Part shown: positions 45,266 through 57,069 of the stretch, one piece after another
Layout: every line of letters starts with the position of its first letter
Position numbering within the stretch: position 1 is the first letter of the stretch
Source of the DNA: Arctopsyche grandis
Taxonomy: Eukaryota > Arthropoda > Insecta > Trichoptera > Hydropsychidae
Reading direction: 5' to 3'
DNA length: 64,000 nucleotides
Assembly: GCF_051622035.1 (NCBI RefSeq)
Contig: NC_135359.1
Span: 27,495,501 to 27,559,500, forward strand
Translations under genes and position numbers: made by a program
The notes under the pieces: model-generated
Databases searched by the model: none
What the model was told of the DNA's origin: nothing
Seen by the model: the letters and a program-made list of their open reading frames with translations, nothing else

Positions 45266-45478
45266 ATTTGTGACATTCCGGGTAGGATGGCTTTTGCAAA
45301 TTTGATGGAGGAACTGTTTCAACAATGAAATCAGATAAATTGGTAAAATTTAAGGGAACGATCGACTTGGAGTCACAAATATCAAAGTCTGACCAGCAGC
45401 ATTAAATATTAGCATGGGATCGAACCCGGTAACCTCTAGATGCTAAGCATAAACGCAACCACTAAGCCATACTGTTGG

Positions 45479-46212
45479 CAATGTACATACAATATGGGCT
45501 GTAACACTACACGTACATAGGGCTGCCAGACGTCTCGATTTTCCGGGATTGTCCTGGTTCCAAGCATCTGATCCCGGCGTCCCGAAAGAACCTTTTGAGA
45601 CAGCCAAAATAGCCCTAACTACATGTCATTTTCAAGTCATTGGCCACTTAGATTTTATTGTTAGAAAAATTAGAACAAAGTGACTGGGTATATTTTCTGC
45701 CCTCAATTGTAATCTTGTTCATTAACTAAGAGCAATATATTATTTTACCGTCAATTGGAGTTAATATATTATTTAAATCGAACTGGCCAACAACTATCGC
45801 ATGCCCAAGTATTGGAATGTTTCTCACCCCCAGATAATTCATTGAAATTACTAACTTTCACGATCTTATTTTACAAAACATGGATAAGTTGTATGTGTGG
45901 GTAGGGTATTTTTATTCTGTAATAAAACTCTGGAGCCTCAATCCTAACAATTTACAATTTATTTCAAATAATTTAATATTACAATATTATTTTCAAGATA
46001 ACAATATTATTTGATTTGATCACCATACAAAGCATTTCAGGAAATATTTAATATAGTAGGACATATTTTTGAGGTATAGAATATCTAAAATAAAGAAATC
46101 AACAAAAAAATTATTTGGAATACTTCGCTGTTGATATGATATTTAAGTAAATAAAAATCATTTGTTTGGGTTTGGAATACAGACAGCATTAGAGTTACTT
46201 ATTTATAAATAC
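45479..46212. other. Intergenic or 3' region of the next gene, no gene resolved
   Basis: Contains a GGGCTGCCAGACGTCTCGATTTTCC-like start of a common hAT-type repeat near 45530 and AT-rich DNA. A possible last exon for the gene on the right begins after TTTATTTTAG at about 46094 on minus and would add 15 codons before a stop; unproven. Confidence 0.35.
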
Positions 46213-46946
46213 CTCTGTTCTTTTTTTCAACTTTACATTTTTGAGGTCATCTAAAGTTATTATAGATGTTGGACTCAAAGATTTTTTGGGCATTTTATCA
46301 GATTTTGATTGCGGTGTTAAAACTTCATTTTTTTTCGGTATTAAAGTGGGTAGTGGCGGTGGGGGTGGAGGAAAACTTTTCGGGGTTGAAATTGGTATTA
46401 CATCTGGTGATTCTTGTACTCTGTTATTACACAAAAATATATATGTACGTATAGAATATTCACATCATTTTTGGTAATAAAATATGTCAAATATTATAAC
46501 GAAATATGCTTATTACCGACGATTCTCCAACTTATCAATTCTTTCAACAAGTTCAATTATTTTATTTTGTAGAAGCATCAAAGCATCATCCTTGTTTGAA
46601 TCCACCATGTTTGAAGTATTTTCAATACTCGAGCTCTCGAAAAAGTTTCCTATGTTTATTTTACTGTTGCAGTCGGATACATTATTCTGTAAAATGATTT
46701 GATGCATAGTAATGGTCATTTTTAGATGTACAATGAAGAAATATCAACATCAGTTAAAAATATACATATGTAGATTCCTACCTTAGATTCAGTCCATTTT
46801 AAAACATAAGTAAATAATTTGTTTCCATTTTCAACAGTATTATCGCCAACTAAATCACTATACGACCCACCTTCTAATAATAACCAATCTAGATTATTCA
46901 ACGTAAAGTTTTCTTCATCACATTCTATTTCGACAGTAAACTTCAT
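46213..46946 (-). CDS. Unrecognised protein with coiled coil, polyproline run and WH2-like tail (3' end unresolved)
   Basis: Three exons on minus join in frame: 46946-46782, 46686-46517, 46420-46213. About 180 residues are seen. The first exon is MKFTVEIECDEENFTLNNLD..., an ordered N-terminal segment of 55 aa. The second holds a short helix (LLQNKIIELVERIDKLENRR). The third has KSFPPPPPPLPTLIP, then TSIITLDDLKNVKLKKRTE, which resembles a WH2-type or PRR/MTFR-like motif preceded by polyproline. The last exon ends at a good donor (GAG/GTATTT), so more coding lies to the left or the gene ends in a short exon near 46094. I do not recognise an orthologue. An actin-related role is only a guess from the polyproline plus LKK motif. 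Confidence 0.6.
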
Positions 46947-47290
46947 ACTGAAAATTTGACGAGACAAATAAGCTTCGTTACTTCAACATTACAACTGAAT
47001 AATAATGTTTTGATTTACATACTTGAAATGATAAACAATATTGGCATATCACATTTATTTTTATAAATGACAAGCTCTATTTACGTAACGTACATATGTA
47101 TATATAAAAAGTCATTATCTTTATAAATTTTTCTAACCCATTTACACCGTAGTACTTGCTGATAGCTATTTTTTTATTTAAATAATTTATTGGAATATTT
47201 TACATGTACTCTAATATGAATTAAATTTACAATAAAAAAGTAATATCGATTGATTTACAGTATTTTTTTCGAATCATACATATATAAAAT

Positions 47291-47998
47291 GGGTCTACGT
47301 GACGAGACAGAATGTTAAATTACAGAAAACACAAATATCGGAAGGCAAAGATCGGAAATCGAAAGATCTAAGTCGAAAGATAAAAAAAATGGTGCATGGT
47401 AAACGGTACATACTCACTTAATTTGCGCGAGCAGGATACAACAGGAACAAGAGGAACATGCTTTTCCTCCCGTATTCTGCGCGCGCACATTAAACAAGGC
47501 TGTATGACAAAAAAAGAGATAATTTCACGGCATGCCACTCATATATATTGTAACGTAGAGATTAGGTGGGTGGCGCTCGTGGACCGATGGCTTACGAGCG
47601 CTAATCACCTGATCTCTCGTTCGCGCCAAAATGTCCTCGCCGAATGAATAAACCGTATGTAACGGCCAATGAGATCGCCCCACTCATCGACCAATGGTTA
47701 ACATGTGTATGTATGTATGTGTGTTGTGCCCAACGGGTATAAATATGGGGCGCTCTCGGTCTGGAAACCATTCCGACCTGGGGCGCCGACGAGAGCAGAC
47801 CAATAAACCGCTACTACAACTTTTCTGCGTCTTTCTCTCCGATTCTGGAAGCCCCCACTTCACGTCCACGCAACAATATTATATAAACATAGTACCGTTT
47901 ACCGTGCACCCTTTATTTTTGATCTTTCGATTTTCGATCTTTGCCTCCCGATATTTGCGTTTTTGGGCGTTTCACTTTCGGTCCCGTGAGGGAGACCG
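47291..47998. mobile_element. Long-inverted-repeat MULE-like element (GGGTCTAC family) split by a solo LTR
   Basis: Left GGGTCTACGTGACGAG and right CCCGTGAGGGAGACCG ends, with inner GAAAGATC-rich arms and GTAAACGGTAC against GTACCGTTTACC. The flanks share ATAAAAT (47284-47290, 47999-48005). Confidence 0.68.
47549..47875 (+). mobile_element. Solo LTR, family A
   Basis: TGTAACGTAGAGATTAG to CACGTCCACGCAACA, flanked by ATAT (47545-47548, 47876-47879). TATAAATA near 47741, AATAAA near 47802. It inserted into the GGGTCTAC element. About 40 bp longer than the 31704 copy, with a TGTATG-rich tract. Confidence 0.82.
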
Positions 47999-48001
47999 AT
48001 A

Positions 48002-48900
48002 AAATATAGATACACATATAATATATAAAATATAGACAACTGGCGTATACTGCCCCAAAGAAATCTTTATACAGTCAACTAAAAGCTACTCTCTGTATAC
48101 GGAAATACGGATCATTTTTCTCTGCCTCGACTGACTGTCTACACTCTACAGTACCACTCACAAGTGCCAGAGTAGTAGCCGAAGCTGGCGACCACAGGAT
48201 CGCGGCAGATAAACGACTGCCGCGAACTGAATTACGAACCGATTCACTCATCGCGTAGTGAGCGGGACAAAGAAACATCCATTGACTCTTGACGAGTCAC
48301 CAACACCAATATTCAATTTTTTTTTGTTTTGGTTAGGATAAATTTGTGTGGGTCAGTGCCTTTTAAGACGAACCTCCCCTGGATTTACTCATCCAAGAAT
48401 AAATTACAAATAAATAAAGAAAAACAAATATAGAAACGCAGTATCAGACATCTATGTACATATGTACGAGTATAAGTACGTATGTACTTTTTTACTAATG
48501 CCCGATTTCTAAATTAATTAATCTACATCGCAAGTAACAATTTAAATAATAATGGTAGCTCAAGATATCATAATGAAATATGCAATTATGAGTCAGCAAG
48601 GGGTTCAGTGCTTTGCACTTTTGACCGTTCTGAATATTGATAGATACAGTTCAATGAAAATATGTAGATGTAAATATTTTTTGCAATATTAATTCTCTAC
48701 ACTTATCAAACTAAACGGTACACCTTGAAATTTATTTGTGTCATGACTATTTATGGTCGATCCAGTTATTGCTTTTTTGGTTAAATCACAATACATATTA
48801 CTAAATATTAAAATATGTATGTATCTATCTGTGTATATACATATGTATATATACATATTAAGGTGACCATTCGTACTGATTTTACAGGACAGTACTGGTT
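48002..48900. other. Intergenic, no gene seen
   Basis: A GC-richer patch at 48075-48290 has a 67-codon minus ORF without recognisable features. The rest is AT-rich. A hAT-type repeat edge (AAGGTGACCATTCGTACTG) occurs at about 48861. Confidence 0.4.
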
Positions 48901-48910
48901 TTTTGGGTAT

Positions 48911-49110
48911 TTATTTATTGAAAAATCAACAGACAGCAGATGTAGAAATGCACAAAAATGAAGAATAAATGTAAAAAAATAAAATAACATCTGAGTCCAA
49001 TTATAGATTTTTACAAATTACATAAAATGGTACATAGAGACAAACAAATGAAAAAGAAAAGAATAAAAACTAAAACATGATTTCTTATGATTTTTTCTTG
49101 TTAAATAAAA
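48911..49110 (-). mobile_element. LINE 3' UTR fragment
   Basis: Reverse complement of the 3' end of the LINE at 53370-54125 (shared TTTTGTGCATTTC...ACAGACAACAG-type region, GTCTCTATGTACCATTTTAT and the ATTTTCAATAAATAAAT tail). Noncoding. Confidence 0.65.
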
Positions 49111-49957
49111 CGAAAATTGACAGTATCAATATTTTTCAATAATTAAAAATAAATAAAAACAAATACTCCTACAAAAATTGAATATTTCTGCACGTTGAAA
49201 TTGCATTGAAATTGTAAGATTTTAGCATATTGAAATTGCACATAAAAATCAAACCAGTGGCTCCCAAATATTTTTCACACGTTTCATCGATTAAATAATA
49301 TTTTTCATCGAATTCCAAATTTTTTCGTTATTTTCGATTATTCATTAACTAATATTTACTGAATAACATAATTATAATTTTTAATTATAATTTTAATAGC
49401 GCGACTTTAAATTTAAAGTAACCTAATAAACATATGTTTTAAAAATAAAGTAACATATATGTTGCGATTTGTTACATTCCGACGGCTCTTAAATGATTTT
49501 GGTTTTTATAGAATCAACAATTTTTTTAGTATTTTGAATTTTCAAACTTTTTTAAGAAATTGTCAATATTTTAATGTCAGTGGCCCTCAAACTTTTATTT
49601 TATTAGTATGTTTTTATTCTAAAATTCGTTTCCAAGTAATGTAATTTCGTAAATACAAATGGTTTTCAGAAAACGTAAGCGTTTATTTTTCTAGCAAATA
49701 AACAATTTTCAAATCGATCAGGCCTTTTTGACACCAGTGACAATAACAAATAAATTTGTTTTTCACACACGAAGGAAAATTTCAGCATAACCAAATTGCA
49801 ATTATTGATTTTACATTGCAATTATTGATTTTATTTTATAATGAATTGAAATGATAAAATATTCGCCATCAAATTTTGTCTCACGTGAGGCTCGACCATT
49901 TTTATTCGACTGAAATCGAATGAAAATAAACAACTGAATTTATATTCATATATTAGC
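49111..49957. other. AT-rich intergenic stretch, no gene seen
   Basis: Very AT-rich with no supported ORF or repeat boundary. A short duplication TGCAATTATTGATTTTA occurs near 49800-49835. Confidence 0.5.
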
Positions 49958-50108
49958 CAGCAGCATAGCTCGGTCGTTAAGCTTCTGCTTAGCACCGAGA
50001 GGCACCGGGTTCGATCCCACGTGTTGAGGCCTTCATAAAAGCAAAATGAGGGTTTACTAAGATGCGAGATGCAAAGGCAATTGTCTTGAGACAATTGCCT
50101 TTGCATCT
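49958..50108 (+). repeat. SINE head fragment followed by a perfect 20-bp hairpin
   Basis: GCCAGCAGCATAGCTCGGTCGTTAAG...CCGGGTTCGATCCCACG is the tRNA-like head of the local SINE (A box region and B box GGGTTCGATCCC). A hairpin follows with 20-bp perfect arms (50067-50086 and 50089-50108) and a 2-base loop. Confidence 0.6.
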
Positions 50109-50690
50109 TAATTCATAGAAAAATATATACTGTAATATTATTTTAGTTACAGACATTTGACTTTTTTTTTTAAATTACCCTGTTGTACATGTTTTTTTAA
50201 AATTCATATCTCGTCTCAATTTAAAAATATAAAAAATCTTTTTTAATCGTAAAACATGTTATATATGTAGTTGATATCAAATAATAAAACCAAAAAAAAC
50301 TCGTGTATATGTAGCTACGTGTATTAAAAAAAAAAAAACGAAAACATGAAACAATCGAAAGTGATGCGATTTCAATTACCGGTACTGTATATAGTTCCGA
50401 TGCCCGATTCCAGTTTTAGTTCCGATTTCTATTACAGTTCCGATTCCAATTAATTATTACTATTCGTATTGTAAATTTATTTTAAATCGGGTATCAATTT
50501 GTTTGTGAAATCATCCATTGAAATTTCAACGGGCATAGCACTAGTACAAATATAAAATTTTAGCTCGATACGTTCAGTGGTGTAGAAAAAATCGTGTGTT
50601 TTTCGTCACAACATTTTTAGCTTTTCTTAGAGGAAAAAATTCCGGTTTATTGAACTTGTTGATTTTTTTATTTATATACTTGAAATTGAT

Positions 50691-51053
50691 GGGTCTACCT
50701 CACGGGCCCGAATGTGAAACGCCCAAAGATCTTAAATCCCGCAATGATCGAAAATCGAAAGATCTTAAGTCGAAAGATAAAAAAGGGTGCATGGTAAACG
50801 GTACATACTCACTGAATTTGCGCGAGCAGGATACAACAGGAACAGGTATTCTGCGCGCGCACGTTAATACGGGAGGAAAAGCCTGTTCCCCTTGTTCCTG
50901 TTGTATCCTGCTCGCGCAAATCAAATGAGTATGTACCGTTTACCACGCACCCTTTTTTTTGATCTTTCGACTTAAGATCTTTCGATTTTCGATCTTTGCC
51001 TTCCGATATTTGCGTTTTCGGGCATTTCACCTTCGGGCCCGTGACGGAGACCG
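50691..51053. mobile_element. Long-inverted-repeat MULE-like element, complete copy
   Basis: 363 bp that folds on itself nearly end to end: GGGTCTACCTCACGGGCCCG against CGGGCCCGTGACGGAGACCG, then GTAAACGGTACATACTCA against its inverse. Perfect 9-bp flanks GAAATTGAT (50682-50690, 51054-51062). It lies 390 bp upstream of the MOSPD1-like start codon. Confidence 0.82.
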
Positions 51054-51452
51054 GAAATTGATACATGGATTACAGTGGAATTCTCTCGTGAAGACAACAC
51101 ATTTTATCGACTCCGGTCAAAAAGTCACGACCGGACGACTCTTACAGCTCTGACTAAATAATAAACGCATTTTTCATTTAGTGTAATTTAAGTCGGAATA
51201 GATTTATTTTGATGTAAATGAAGCCGCAAATGATTTATTTTTCGACTTTTACGGCCCGATTGATTGTACTCGATTGAATGACAGTAGTTGGCCGTGTTTA
51301 GATCTGTTTGGTGGTACATTGTTTTTGTGTTGAGTGCGCTGACAATGTGTCGTCAGTCTGACAGCAGGCAAATGGTCTATCATAAGGTGAGTGGACCAGC
51401 AGTTCAGTGGAGCAGCTCGATCAGCTCAGTCTAGTGCGAGTGCCTCGTGAAG

Positions 51453-54400
51453 ATGACGCGTCTCGCTGTGTTCGCTTTTCCCGTCTCGCTGGAGTTCTTC
51501 CCGGCAGCTCGACCCACCCACAAGCAGCTGCTCACACTCTACAACCCGTACGACTTTCCCGTCAACTTCAGAGGTACTGTCCTGTCTACTGTCTACTGTC
51601 TACTCTCTACTATCTACTATAGATTACCCCTCACTCACTCACTGTGACGTTTCAGTTCTGTGCACGTCCCCGCACAAGTTCAACGTCGTAGATCCCGAAG
51701 GAGCGATCTCGCCCCTGAGCTGTGTGGACATCATCATACGCTACAGCCAGCCCTCCACCTCGCACTGCAATGGAAACGACAAATTCAGGATATCTATGCA
51801 AGACAGAGATACCAATATGGTTTGTCACTCTACTTTTACACATTCACATTCGCTTTTCATTCGTGGCGATCCTTCATCCTAATCCTAAATATACATATTT
51901 TCCATCATCGATCAGCTGATCATGGTGAACTTTGGCATTTATTATGCTCTTGCAGCCATACTTAAGAGGGCTGTACACCCAAAACCTTAATTTTGTTGCC
52001 GTTCCTTTCTTCGATATATATATTGAGTGAATGTGACAATATATATATATCAATATATATATTGAGTGAATGCGACAATATATATCAATATATATATTGA
52101 GTGAATGCGACAATATATATCAATATATATATTGAGTGAATGCGACAATATATATATATTGAGTGAATGCGACAATATATATCAATATATATATATTGAG
52201 TGAATGCGACAATATATATATTGAGTGAATGCGACAGTTGCGCTTCGACCAGATAATACGTATTTTAAATCGACAAAATCGAGGTTTCGTATTCTCAAAT
52301 TTTCTCCTCCGAAACTGGACCAATTTTTAAAAAAATTTCATCATCGGTATGAGAAAGATATTTTCTATGCACCTGTGCGCGTATTTTTTTTTTAAATCGA
52401 TCGTTAAATAAGCACGTTTGACTCTTCGTGGGTGTAAAAAAGAGGCGATTTTATAGATGTTTGGTGGCTCCTAGCTCCTATAAAAAATAACTAATCAAAA
52501 AAATAAAAGCACAGATGCATGCCAATGGTGGATATCCATAGCATATTTAAAAATAATTTCTCTAGTGCCATAATCGAGGAAGGGAGAAGTGTAATACGTT
52601 TGTATGGACAAGCTGCTGGTGTCCAGCCCTCTTAACACACAAAATACTCCCCTTTGGATAACCATTGTTTTTGAATCCTAGATTTAAATACAGAAGCTGC
52701 TTTTCGTCTCCAGTTATCAGACGTTGTAAAAATGGCGTTATCGATTCCAACTCCAATAGCTTTTTGTAAGTGTTTATTCACTCACCCGAATTCTCTTCAC
52801 TATTGCAGTATTCATTTATTCATGAGTAACAGAGTTTGACTACAATTTCTCGAATAGTTGGATTATTTTCAATTTCATCAGCTAAAATGACGTCCAAGAT
52901 TACATATTCTTTAAATTAAAATTACCGGATCGAAACTGCTTTTGACATTTACATACATATTCTTTTTCAAAAAATGGTAAAGCATGTAATATTTCGAATG
53001 AATTCTTCACAATACATCTTTGGTATGTATAGTCGACGGAACTACTAAAAACACGCGGTTTAAGATCAGCTGATGAAGCCCAATATACCGTTCAAAAACG
53101 TTTAAGGAATTTTTTTCCGGTACACCTAATACAAAATGTATCTTATGTAGATTCATAATCCTTAAATAGAAAATATAATAATTAGTAATAAAGTATTTTT
53201 CATTTAACTTAATGCAAATAGTATTAAACATAGTAAAAATAGTTAGAAATAAAAAAATATTGTATGATTTCTTGCTTAAACTTGAAATAGTGGTAAATGA
53301 TGAAGAAATTGGGCAGAAATATATAAACTAATACATATTAAATGAGTATAGTTAAGAATTATTAAAGCATATAAATCTTGTGGATTCCTACTCCGCCCAA
53401 CTAAACCCTTTAATGATCTTCATGTATTTAAATTACTTTATCTTTCCCTTGTAAGGTCTCACCTTGAATTTGCCTCAATTATCTGGTCACCTTTTTGTAT
53501 ATCCCATATTAGTTATATTGAAAATATCCAACTAAAATTTATCAAATCCTTAAGCTACCTATCTACGGCCATACTACTGTTCCCGATATTATAAAACTCG
53601 TATCCTTTAACAATCTTTCTGCCAGGCTCACTGATGCTACATTCTTTTTTAAGCTCCTAAATGGTTTCCTTGATTGTTCCGATTTACTGAGTAACGTTGG
53701 TTTTATGATCCCAGTTAGGTATACTAGATACATCCCACTCTTTTCACTTAATCCTTTCAAAACCAATTTCCTAAAATATTCCTATCTACATACAGCGTGT
53801 TTATCGTATGTTTAACGGGGAGCTGAATGACGTTGATCTGTTAGGTATTTCCTTGCATCAATTCGGGACTGCCATCTGTAGAGTTTTGATTGATTGATCG
53901 ATTTTTATTATATAATCTTTATCCAATATTATATCACTTTATGCACTGTTCTATTTAGTCATGTTTTAGTTTTTATTCTTTTCTTTTTCATTTGTTTGTC
54001 TCTATGTACCATTTTATGTAATTTGTAAAAATCTATAATTGGGCTCAGTTGTTAATTTGTTACATTTATTCTTTATTTTTATATATTTCTACATCTGTTG
54101 TCTGTTGAATTTTCAATAAATAAATTTGCATTCGAAATATTCACGGGGAAATCGAAAAACCGTTAAATTTAGCAAAAATTAATTACTTTCAATGCACCCT
54201 CAAACTTTTAACGACACTTTCGGGATTAAGATAAGAAAAAGAGTAATGGTTAAGTACTACAAAATAATTGGAATTCTAGTAAATTTTACCCTTATTTTGA
54301 ATCAGGTATAAAAGCAAAAAGCACTTATGTAAATGTGCTTTTGCCTTTTAAACCCGATTTCCAGGTAGCTAGTTTTACCCAGATGTAACTAGAAAGGCTT

Positions 54401-56015
54401 ACACATAATTATTATTATAATCACTAATCAGAGATCTGCAGACAAGTTTCTTTTGCCCACAAAAAATGGTTCGTTATTGTCAACTTATTTTTGCTCTCTT
54501 GCTTTTAAGGACAATAATGAACCATCTTTTGTAGACAAAAGAAACTTGTCTGCCGATCTCTTATTATTATAATGCATTTTATGTATGTAAATATATCTGA
54601 GGATTCATATTTTAGAAATATCTCGTTTCAAATGTATTTATTTTGCAATCGTTATATGAATTATTAATGTTTTTCATTTAAAATATCTTCCAGTTCCAAT
54701 TAATCAAAGCAGCATTTTAAAGATTTCAATAAATCGGGGAACTAACTACAGTAGAACCTCGATTATCCAGATTGTTAAAAACAAACACAAATTTTAGGAT
54801 TTTGCTGCTTTGAAATTCATAACATAAAATTTCGAAAATAAGAATGACAAATGAGTTAGTTTTCTTCAAAATTCAATACTCTAAGGAAGTTTGTTTCTTG
54901 AAAATTTGATCGTAATTTCAATATTTATTTTTAATATTACCAATATGGAAAAGAAAACGTGTTGTATTATCATTAAAAGATAAATTAGATATGATAGAGG
55001 CTTTAAAAAGCGGTGTGTTAGGGCATTTTTTGTCAAATAAATGTGGTGTTGGAACATCAACGATCTTGGATATAAGAAAATAAATTGAAAAAATTATTAA
55101 GTTTACTGATTCTTTAATGTCAGAAGATGGAAGTTCAGAGCGTAAGGTTATGAAAAAATCAGGAAATGAAGAAGTAGAAGACTGTATTTTTATGTGGTTC
55201 ATTCAAAGACGATCGTCTGGACAGTCAATATCTGGTCCATTATTGTGTGAAAAGTATTCGCGATTTGGCAGCTAACTTTAAGCAAAAATCCATAATTGAA
55301 TTTCTTAATAAAGAATAATTTAATATTGATCTTCATTTTATTATACATACATATATATATAAACGTAGACAAATAAAAATGATTCATACTGAAAGTTATC
55401 AATTGTGATTTTTTCGATTATCCGTACTATCTTCACCCCCAATTAGTCGGGATAATCGAGGTTCTACTTACATAGAAAATTGATGATTCTTTCAAAAATG
55501 TGACTTTTCTGAAAAGCTAACAAGAAAACTAAATCATAGATTAAAGGTGAAGTTGTGCTTTAAATGTGTATTTCAATGCAATGGTTGAATTTTTCAGCTA
55601 CTCGGCAGAAGGGATATAATGGTCAAATTCTCCTCTGGCGAGCCAGAAAATAACTCAGCAGAAGGCTCTTCCAATGATAACTTTCAGCCAATATCGATGA
55701 AGGGGAACGAGTCTATGTCGAAGCAAGAGCATGTGATGTGCAACTATTCTTTACACAGGTTGAATTTATTTTTTGCACCTCATTTAACGAAATATGTACA
55801 TTAATTAATTGAAATTTTTAATTTGCAGGGGGGGTCAACCAAATTATATAGCAATGAGTGTCGGTGTTGGATGTATCATAGCACTGTTGTTACCTACGCA
55901 GAGTGAACCTATGGGTGATTCAGCACTGCCGCCGTATTTACACCTCAGTGTTAACTTGAAGTTGGTGTTTTCTTTTGTATTAGGTTTAGTCAGTATGGTT
56001 ATATTAAGGCCTTGA
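51453..56015 (+). CDS. MOSPD1: MOSPD1-like MSP-domain membrane protein, four exons
   Basis: Exons 51453-51573, 51656-51819, 55598-55758 and 55829-56015 join in frame to 210 aa, matching the roughly 213 aa of vertebrate MOSPD1. The MSP domain covers about residues 4-95: FAFPVSLEFFPAARPTHKQL, LTLYNPYDFPVNFRVLCTSP, HKFNVVDPEGAI. A Ser/Asn-rich linker follows, then two C-terminal membrane segments (IAMSVGVGCIIALLLP and LVFSFVLGLVSMVIL) around the conserved PPYLHLSVN. Family members sit in the ER membrane and bind FFAT-like motifs at contact sites. The Ser/Asn linker (exon 3) is poorly conserved. Intron 2 (3.8 kb) is packed with DNA transposons and LINE pieces. AATAAA signals follow at about 56121-56145. 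Confidence 0.93.
51966..52631. mobile_element. piggyBac-like MITE with expanded minisatellite
   Basis: TTAA-GAGGGCTGTACACCC on the left, GGTGTCCAGCCCTC-TTAA on the right (TTAA at 51962-51965 and 52632-52635). The unit TATATTGAGTGAATGCGACA of about 30 bp is repeated about seven times at 52015-52235, against two in the copy at 18828. In MOSPD1 intron 2. Confidence 0.8.
52640..53010 (-). mobile_element. Mariner-type transposase fossil
   Basis: Minus-strand translation gives QFRSGNFNLKN at about 52925 (helix-turn-helix side, several stops after it) and PFLQRLITGDEKQLLYLN at about 52730-52680, matching the catalytic ITGDEKW region of mariner/maT transposases. Multiple frame breaks. Directly beside the piggyBac-like MITE. 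Confidence 0.6.
53370..54125 (+). mobile_element. LINE 3' end, Jockey-like
   Basis: Plus translation PTKPFNDLHVFKLLYLSLVR and LEFASIIWSPFC is the usual C-terminal region of insect non-LTR ORF2, with stops. The 3' UTR ends ATTTTCAATAAATAAATT. 5'-truncated. Same family as 48911-49110. In MOSPD1 intron 2. Confidence 0.75.
54430..54561. mobile_element. Small MITE, about 45-bp inverted ends
   Basis: GAGATCTGCAGACAAGTTTC and its inverse GAAACTTGTCTGCCGATCTC pair, continuing inward through AAAATGGTTC/GAACCATCTTTT. Superfamily not certain. Confidence 0.65.
54749..55468 (+). mobile_element. pogo/Tigger-type element, internally deleted
   Basis: Ends CAGTAGAACCTCGATTATCC and GGATAATCGAGGTTCTACT, with TA beside each end. 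Plus-strand ORF: KRKRVVLSLKDKLDMIEALK, then GVGTSTILDIRK, a CENP-B-type N-terminal helix-turn-helix, broken by stops, then MKKSGNEEVEDCIFMWFIQ and SGQSISGPLLCEK, the second DNA-binding half. The DDE catalytic region is missing. Confidence 0.82.
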
Positions 56016-56618
56016 TCTTAAAACTCTTATCGTTATGCTATACATATAAGCGATATACAGACACAATTATATATAATCTTTAACTTGTATATATGTGATT
56101 TTTACAAGGTGTTAGTCATTAAAATAAAATAAGTTGTGAATAAATATTTATTATCAGAATGCATTTACATTCAGTTCAATGTGTGCAGTGGTGCTTCCCG
56201 TTTATTTTATTTTAAATGTGCAACCGTGTATGACAAATAAATGAATAATTGAAAAAACAATGATTTTATTTTAAAATTTCTATTTCAACAGCCCGATCTG
56301 AATATTTTTCAATACATCAATGTTGGATTTTTAATATTAGAGGAACACAATTATTGTCATGTTTAAGCATTTTAATACATTACGTGCTTTAAGCTCTCAC
56401 CTATCTATGTATTTCATCAATTATATATAATGAAAGTTTATAAATCTATAGGTAATTCAATATACATAAATAAAAACAGGTAAACAAACAATAGTTTGAC
56501 TGGTAATAAAAATACACGCATACGACCTGATCTATCTAGATAAAAAAAATTATATGTAAATATAAAAATAACGTACAAAAAGAATACTAAACAATATTTT
56601 ACTTAAAGTGTAATAGAT
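56016..56618. other. 3' flank of MOSPD1-like gene, AT-rich
   Basis: Holds the polyadenylation region of the MOSPD1-like gene and AT-rich DNA. No further gene seen. Confidence 0.5.
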
Positions 56619-57069
56619 GGAGACACGTATTTTGGGCATTTTGCTATTAATGCTTAATTGATATAGATACTAAATTCGTACAATATGCGAATAGATGCTA
56701 AAATAACAAACAAAAGTGAAATTTGCATAAAATTAATAGACATTTTAGAAGGGTCTTCCTATCCCTTTGCCAATTTATTATGTAAAGAAATTGAGGGGAT
56801 AAAACAGAGCTTGCAGTTTACCATAGACGGTATTTTTCCTGTCGAAACCAAGCAACTGCTTTTGTCTACTACTGTAAATAGTATTTTTTAATTGTTGTGT
56901 TGTCTTTAAATTGTATATATGTATGTATTATATATAAATTTTATTAAAATTCATCGAAATTTTTTATTATTTGAAATTAAAATCTTCATAAAAATAGATG
57001 CTAAAATTGAACATTTTTAATGCCCTAAAACGCTAAAATGCAAAAATTGACAAAAATACGTGTCTCTAA
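56619..57069 (+). mobile_element. hAT-like element with 8-bp duplication
   Basis: GGAGACACGTATTTTGGGC on the left and ATACGTGTCTCTAA on the right, flanked by TAATAGAT exactly (56611-56618, 57070-57077). A 68-codon ORF (AKITNKSEICIKLIDILEGS...) at 56685-56891 looks like a short piece of a hAT-type transposase, but I cannot confirm that. Confidence 0.55.

Larger units (their letters stand above)
44306..45478 (-). mobile_element. tRNA-derived SINE carrying three separate insertions
   Basis: The SINE reads in reverse from the CCAGAAAGGCC end (44330) to the tRNA-like head (GATCGAACCCGGTAACC at 45419 and CACTAAGCCATACTG at 45460). It is split by a MULE-like MITE (44348-44551), an LTR-like element (44725-44898) and a second MULE-like MITE (44955-45265), each with its own target duplication in SINE sequence. 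Confidence 0.75.

Noticed and set aside
48075-48278. 67-codon minus-strand ORF as a gene
   Set aside because: No recognisable motif, no splice context, and flanked by repeats.
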